From contig NZ_MIEK01000012.1 in the NCBI RefSeq assembly GCF_001742285.1, forward strand, positions 62,001 through 126,000: a stretch of 64,000 nt of DNA, written 5' to 3'. The DNA is from Enterococcus rivorum. Lineage in GTDB: Bacteria; Bacillota; Bacilli; Lactobacillales; Enterococcaceae. Of this stretch, positions 61,597 through 64,000 are shown piece after piece (positions within the stretch are counted from its first letter, which is position 1; every line of letters starts with the position of its first letter). The notes under the pieces were generated by a model, which was not told the DNA's origin, did no database searches, and saw only the letters and a program-made list of their open reading frames with translations. The position numbers and the translations under genes were made by a program.

Positions 61597-62046
61597 TTAT
61601 TGCTGATTCTCCTCCGACTCTTCATTCATATGCTTTTTTGAAATCGAATGGAAACTATTCCCTTGTATACTTAATACGAACAATACTAAAACTAATACAA
61701 AAATTGATAATGACAACAACAACGTCTGCATACCATCTCCATGAATAACCATCAACTGGCGCAAAACTGCAGTAATACAAATTAGTACTAAATAACGAAT
61801 GGGAATATGGTGCCCTTCTTGAATATAGCGAATTACCATAATCACAAACTCAAAAAGAATGAAAAAGGATGTGATCTCCTGAATTAATAATGAAAAAACT
61901 TTTGGTGCTAAGGGTTGCTTTACAAATAGAACAATATCAACCCATTGCTTAACCATAAAAACAATTAACAACAACGCCAACATACCTAATAGTATATCTA
62001 GCAATAAAGTCAAAAACTTTTTAAATGTCTCAAACTGAATTTTCAT
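61597..62046 (-). CDS. psiE: PsiE-like phosphate-starvation-inducible membrane protein
   Basis: A 149-aa protein with four predicted membrane helices and the PsiE family features IQEITSFFILFEFVIMVIRY followed by IQEGHHIPIRYLVLICITAVLRQLM. A charged C-terminal tail (KKHMNEESEENQQ) faces the cytoplasm. The family is widespread and induced by phosphate starvation in E. coli, but its function is unknown. The ATG at 62046 follows AAAGGAGGG. It is a single gene between surface operon copy 2 and a glycosidase gene. Confidence 0.85.
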   Translation of the reverse strand: MKIQFETFKKFLTLLLDILLGMLALLLIVFMVKQWVDIVLFVKQPLAPKVFSLLIQEITSFFILFEFVIMVIRYIQEGHHIPIRYLVLICITAVLRQLMVIHGDGMQTLLLSLSIFVLVLVLFVLSIQGNSFHSISKKHMNEESEENQQ

Positions 62047-62250
62047 CTTTCCCTCCTTTAGCTATGTTTATTGATTTTCAAAAACTTTAGATATTACCTT
62101 TTAATTATACTCTATTCATTTAAGCAAGAAAATAATATTGAACCAAAATTGTTTAGAAAAATTTTGACGTTAAAAACTGACTGATAAAACTATGACATCA
62201 ATTATCATTCAAATCTAAATTTATTTTTCCACCCATCAAAACACTGACAA

Positions 62251-62293
62251 TAAAAAAGCTTTAAGTATAATTCTGCAAATTATACTTAAAGCT
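62251..62293 (-). terminator. Intrinsic terminator after the GH3 glycosidase gene
   Basis: On the minus strand a 16-bp perfect stem AGCTTTAAGTATAATT / AATTATACTTAAAGCT with a 5-nt loop is followed by TTTTTA. Between 62047 and 62411 nothing else is recognisable. Confidence 0.88.
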
Positions 62294-62411
62294 CCTAATC
62301 AAAAAATGGACATTCATATCAAACAAAGTACCAATCAAATCAATTTCTAAGTATGAATAGAAGAATGCGACTTTTGTAAATCAATACCTTCTCTTCATCC
62401 TAGCTCATTCA

Positions 62412-64000
62412 TTACAACTTTAGTTCAAATCTACTCTCAAGTGTCTCTTCTGAGTTTGGACCTACGAAAACAAGGAACTCTCCAGATTCCACATTAAAAT
62501 CCATTGAACGTGTATAATAATATAAATCCTCTTTTGTCAGAGTGAAAGAAATCGTTTGCTCTGCTTTTGCAGCCAATAGAACTTTTTTATACTTCTTAAG
62601 TTCCTTGACTGGTCGAACAACTGAACCAACTACATCTTGAAGATATAATTGAACAGTTTCTAAGCAAGGAATAGAGGATGTATTTTTTATTGTGATAGAT
62701 ACAGTTAATTTTTCAGTCATTATATCCGTACTCAACGCTAACTCAGAATACTCTATTTCACTATAGCTTAACCCATAACCGAATGGAAACAGTGGGTTAT
62801 TAGGACAATCTAGGTATTTAGAAACAAAACGACCTTTGTGAGTCGAACTAGTCAACGGACGTCCTGTTTTAAACTCGCTATAATACATCGGCAACTGTCC
62901 TACATGATATGGAAAGCCCAAACTTAATCGACCCGATGGATTGACTTTCCCTAACAGGATCTCAGCAAGCGCATTGCCCCCTTCAGTTCCAGGAAACCAC
63001 GCTTGAAGAATTGCATCCATTTGCTTTATTTCATCTGTATAAACAAGGGGTCTCCCACTAAATGAAATCAAAATATTTTTCTTTCCAAGTGTAACCATTT
63101 CTTTGATGAACTCTTTTTGAATCGTTGGTAATGTAATATCTGTTCGACTGCCAGCTTCACCACTTTGCATCGTATGCTCACCCATAGCAAAAATAATGAC
63201 ATCAGCCTTTTCCCCTGCAGCTAAAGCCTTTTTTAGAAACTCTTTCTTAGCATCACCAGACATTGCAATAGATGCTATCTGTTCTTTCGTTGCACCAAAT
63301 TCACCAAGAAAATCATAGTTTTCTAACATGTCACAGCCTTGCTCAAAATGAAAATGCTCTTCAACTATCTCTTTTTCTAAACTGGACTTAAGAGACACTA
63401 CATCCGAAGTTTTCCCATGAACCGCCCACAACCCAATTAGATCCTGTTTATCACCATAAGGACCCACCAATAAAATCTTCTGCTTATTAGGAGCCAATGG
63501 TAAAATATTATCTTTATTCTGAAGTAAAACAATCGATTCTGAGGCAACTTGACGTGATAGCTCACGATTTTTTTCTGTTAGTAACATTAGTTTTTCATTT
63601 TCTACAGTTGCACCTCTATAAGGATCTTCAAATAAACCTAATTTATTTTTTAACTTAAGCACACGCCAGACAGCTTCATTGACTAGTTGAGGATTAATCT
63701 CTTGGTCTTTTATAAGCGGCTCTAACTGCTTGGCATAGCAACTAGTTTTCATATCAATATCTGTCGTCGCATTGATTGCCATCAGGCTCGCTTCACGATC
63801 ATTTTTGGCTACACCATGAGCGATTAGCTCTTGAATAGCCGCGTAATCAGAAATAATTACCCCTTCAAATCCCCATTCTTCTCGCAAAATTTCTTTTAAA
63901 AGAAACTCGCTTCCTGTAGCTGGAATACCATCGTAGGTGTTAAATGCAGTCATCACCATCTCACAACCTGCATCAACCGCTGCTTTATAACCACTTAAAT
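62412..64000 (-). CDS. bglX: Beta-glucosidase, glycoside hydrolase family 3 (partial)
   Basis: The C-terminal ~528 residues of a GH3 enzyme; the reading frame continues past the right edge. The visible part starts LSGYKAAVDAGCEMVMTAFNTYDGIP. It contains the nucleophile aspartate in GFEGVIISDYAAIQEL, the (alpha/beta)6 sandwich domain with LLVGPYGDKQDLIGLW and GEHTMQSGEAGSRTDITLP, and a C-terminal fibronectin-III-like domain (TVQLYLQDVVGSVVRPVKELKKYKKV in two runs). It hydrolyses beta-glucosides or related beta-linked sugars. No export signal can be judged because the N-terminus is missing. A beta-N-acetylhexosaminidase role is unlikely given the FN3-like tail of the BglX group. Confidence 0.9.
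   Translation of the reverse strand, partial: LSGYKAAVDAGCEMVMTAFNTYDGIPATGSEFLLKEILREEWGFEGVIISDYAAIQELIAHGVAKNDREASLMAINATTDIDMKTSCYAKQLEPLIKDQEINPQLVNEAVWRVLKLKNKLGLFEDPYRGATVENEKLMLLTEKNRELSRQVASESIVLLQNKDNILPLAPNKQKILLVGPYGDKQDLIGLWAVHGKTSDVVSLKSSLEKEIVEEHFHFEQGCDMLENYDFLGEFGATKEQIASIAMSGDAKKEFLKKALAAGEKADVIIFAMGEHTMQSGEAGSRTDITLPTIQKEFIKEMVTLGKKNILISFSGRPLVYTDEIKQMDAILQAWFPGTEGGNALAEILLGKVNPSGRLSLGFPYHVGQLPMYYSEFKTGRPLTSSTHKGRFVSKYLDCPNNPLFPFGYGLSYSEIEYSELALSTDIMTEKLTVSITIKNTSSIPCLETVQLYLQDVVGSVVRPVKELKKYKKVLLAAKAEQTISFTLTKEDLYYYTRSMDFNVESGEFLVFVGPNSEETLESRFELKL

Noticed and set aside
1-64000. CRISPR array, prophage, tRNA or rRNA genes
   Set aside because: No regularly spaced repeats, phage structural genes or recognisable tRNA/rRNA sequences were seen on either strand.

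Overview
The window comes from a low-GC Gram-positive bacterium, most probably an Enterococcus or a close relative. This is inferred from strong AGGAGG ribosome-binding sites, CcpA-type cre sites, many PTS genes, sortase (LPSTG/FPATG) and WxL-like surface-protein operons, and an ISL3 remnant. The species was not determined. Nearly all of the sequence looks chromosomal and accessory-metabolic. No rRNA, tRNA or CRISPR array was seen.

Layout. 1-2.6 kb: the glycine-cleavage operon gcvT-gcvH-gcvPA (minus strand) behind a tandem glycine riboswitch, with a cre site just downstream of the promoter. 3-5.5 kb: an XRE regulator and a secreted DUF1002 protein. 5.7-15 kb: a sugar locus with AraF/AraH/AraG-like ABC transporter, aldose 1-epimerase and a 1092-aa DUF5107/TPR protein, divergent from an AraC-type regulator. 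Two near-identical 21-bp motifs lie upstream of both promoters. 15-17 kb: a lipoprotein, a histidine phosphatase and a small membrane protein. 17-20.5 kb: a PTS IIC co-transcribed with a Cys/Met-type PLP enzyme and divergent from an RpiR regulator. 20.5-25.1 kb: a DUF4865 gene, then fruR-fruK-fruA. 25.2-29.3 kb: an unrecognised 443-aa protein, a dicarboxylate/amino-acid symporter and an MFS permease.

29.6-41.5 kb is an allantoate/ureide degradation island. It has a PucR regulator, then (minus strand) allC-allE-allD-allD'-allF(fdrA)-allG-allH-carbamate kinase, with a divergent alpha/beta hydrolase. Together they should convert allantoate to ureidoglycine, ureidoglycolate, oxalurate, then oxamate plus carbamoyl phosphate, and finally ATP. 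No allantoinase is present here. A shared TTTGTGC-type motif flanks pucR and allC. 41.6-43 kb: trigger factor. 43.2-47.7 kb: a mannose-family PTS (IIC-IID-IIB-IIA) in one operon with murQ and a MurR-like regulator, which suggests MurNAc or related amino-sugar-acid uptake. 47.9-50.9 kb: a PhnB/VOC protein, then a LysR regulator divergent from a YeiH-type exporter.

50.9-61.1 kb holds two tandem paralogous four-gene surface operons. Each encodes a large secreted pectate-lyase-like/FN3 adhesin, a small type II membrane protein, a WxL-like secreted protein and a small sortase substrate. A degenerate ISL3 element with an 8-bp target duplication sits in the poly-U tract of the second operon's terminator. 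The most unusual signal is that the small membrane protein gene in both copies has no ATG/GTG/TTG start. Both instead carry AGGAGG, exactly 8 nt, then ATA, and both then give 175 codons, which points to conserved AUA initiation. 61.6-64 kb: a PsiE-like membrane protein and the 3' part of a GH3 beta-glucosidase that runs off the window.
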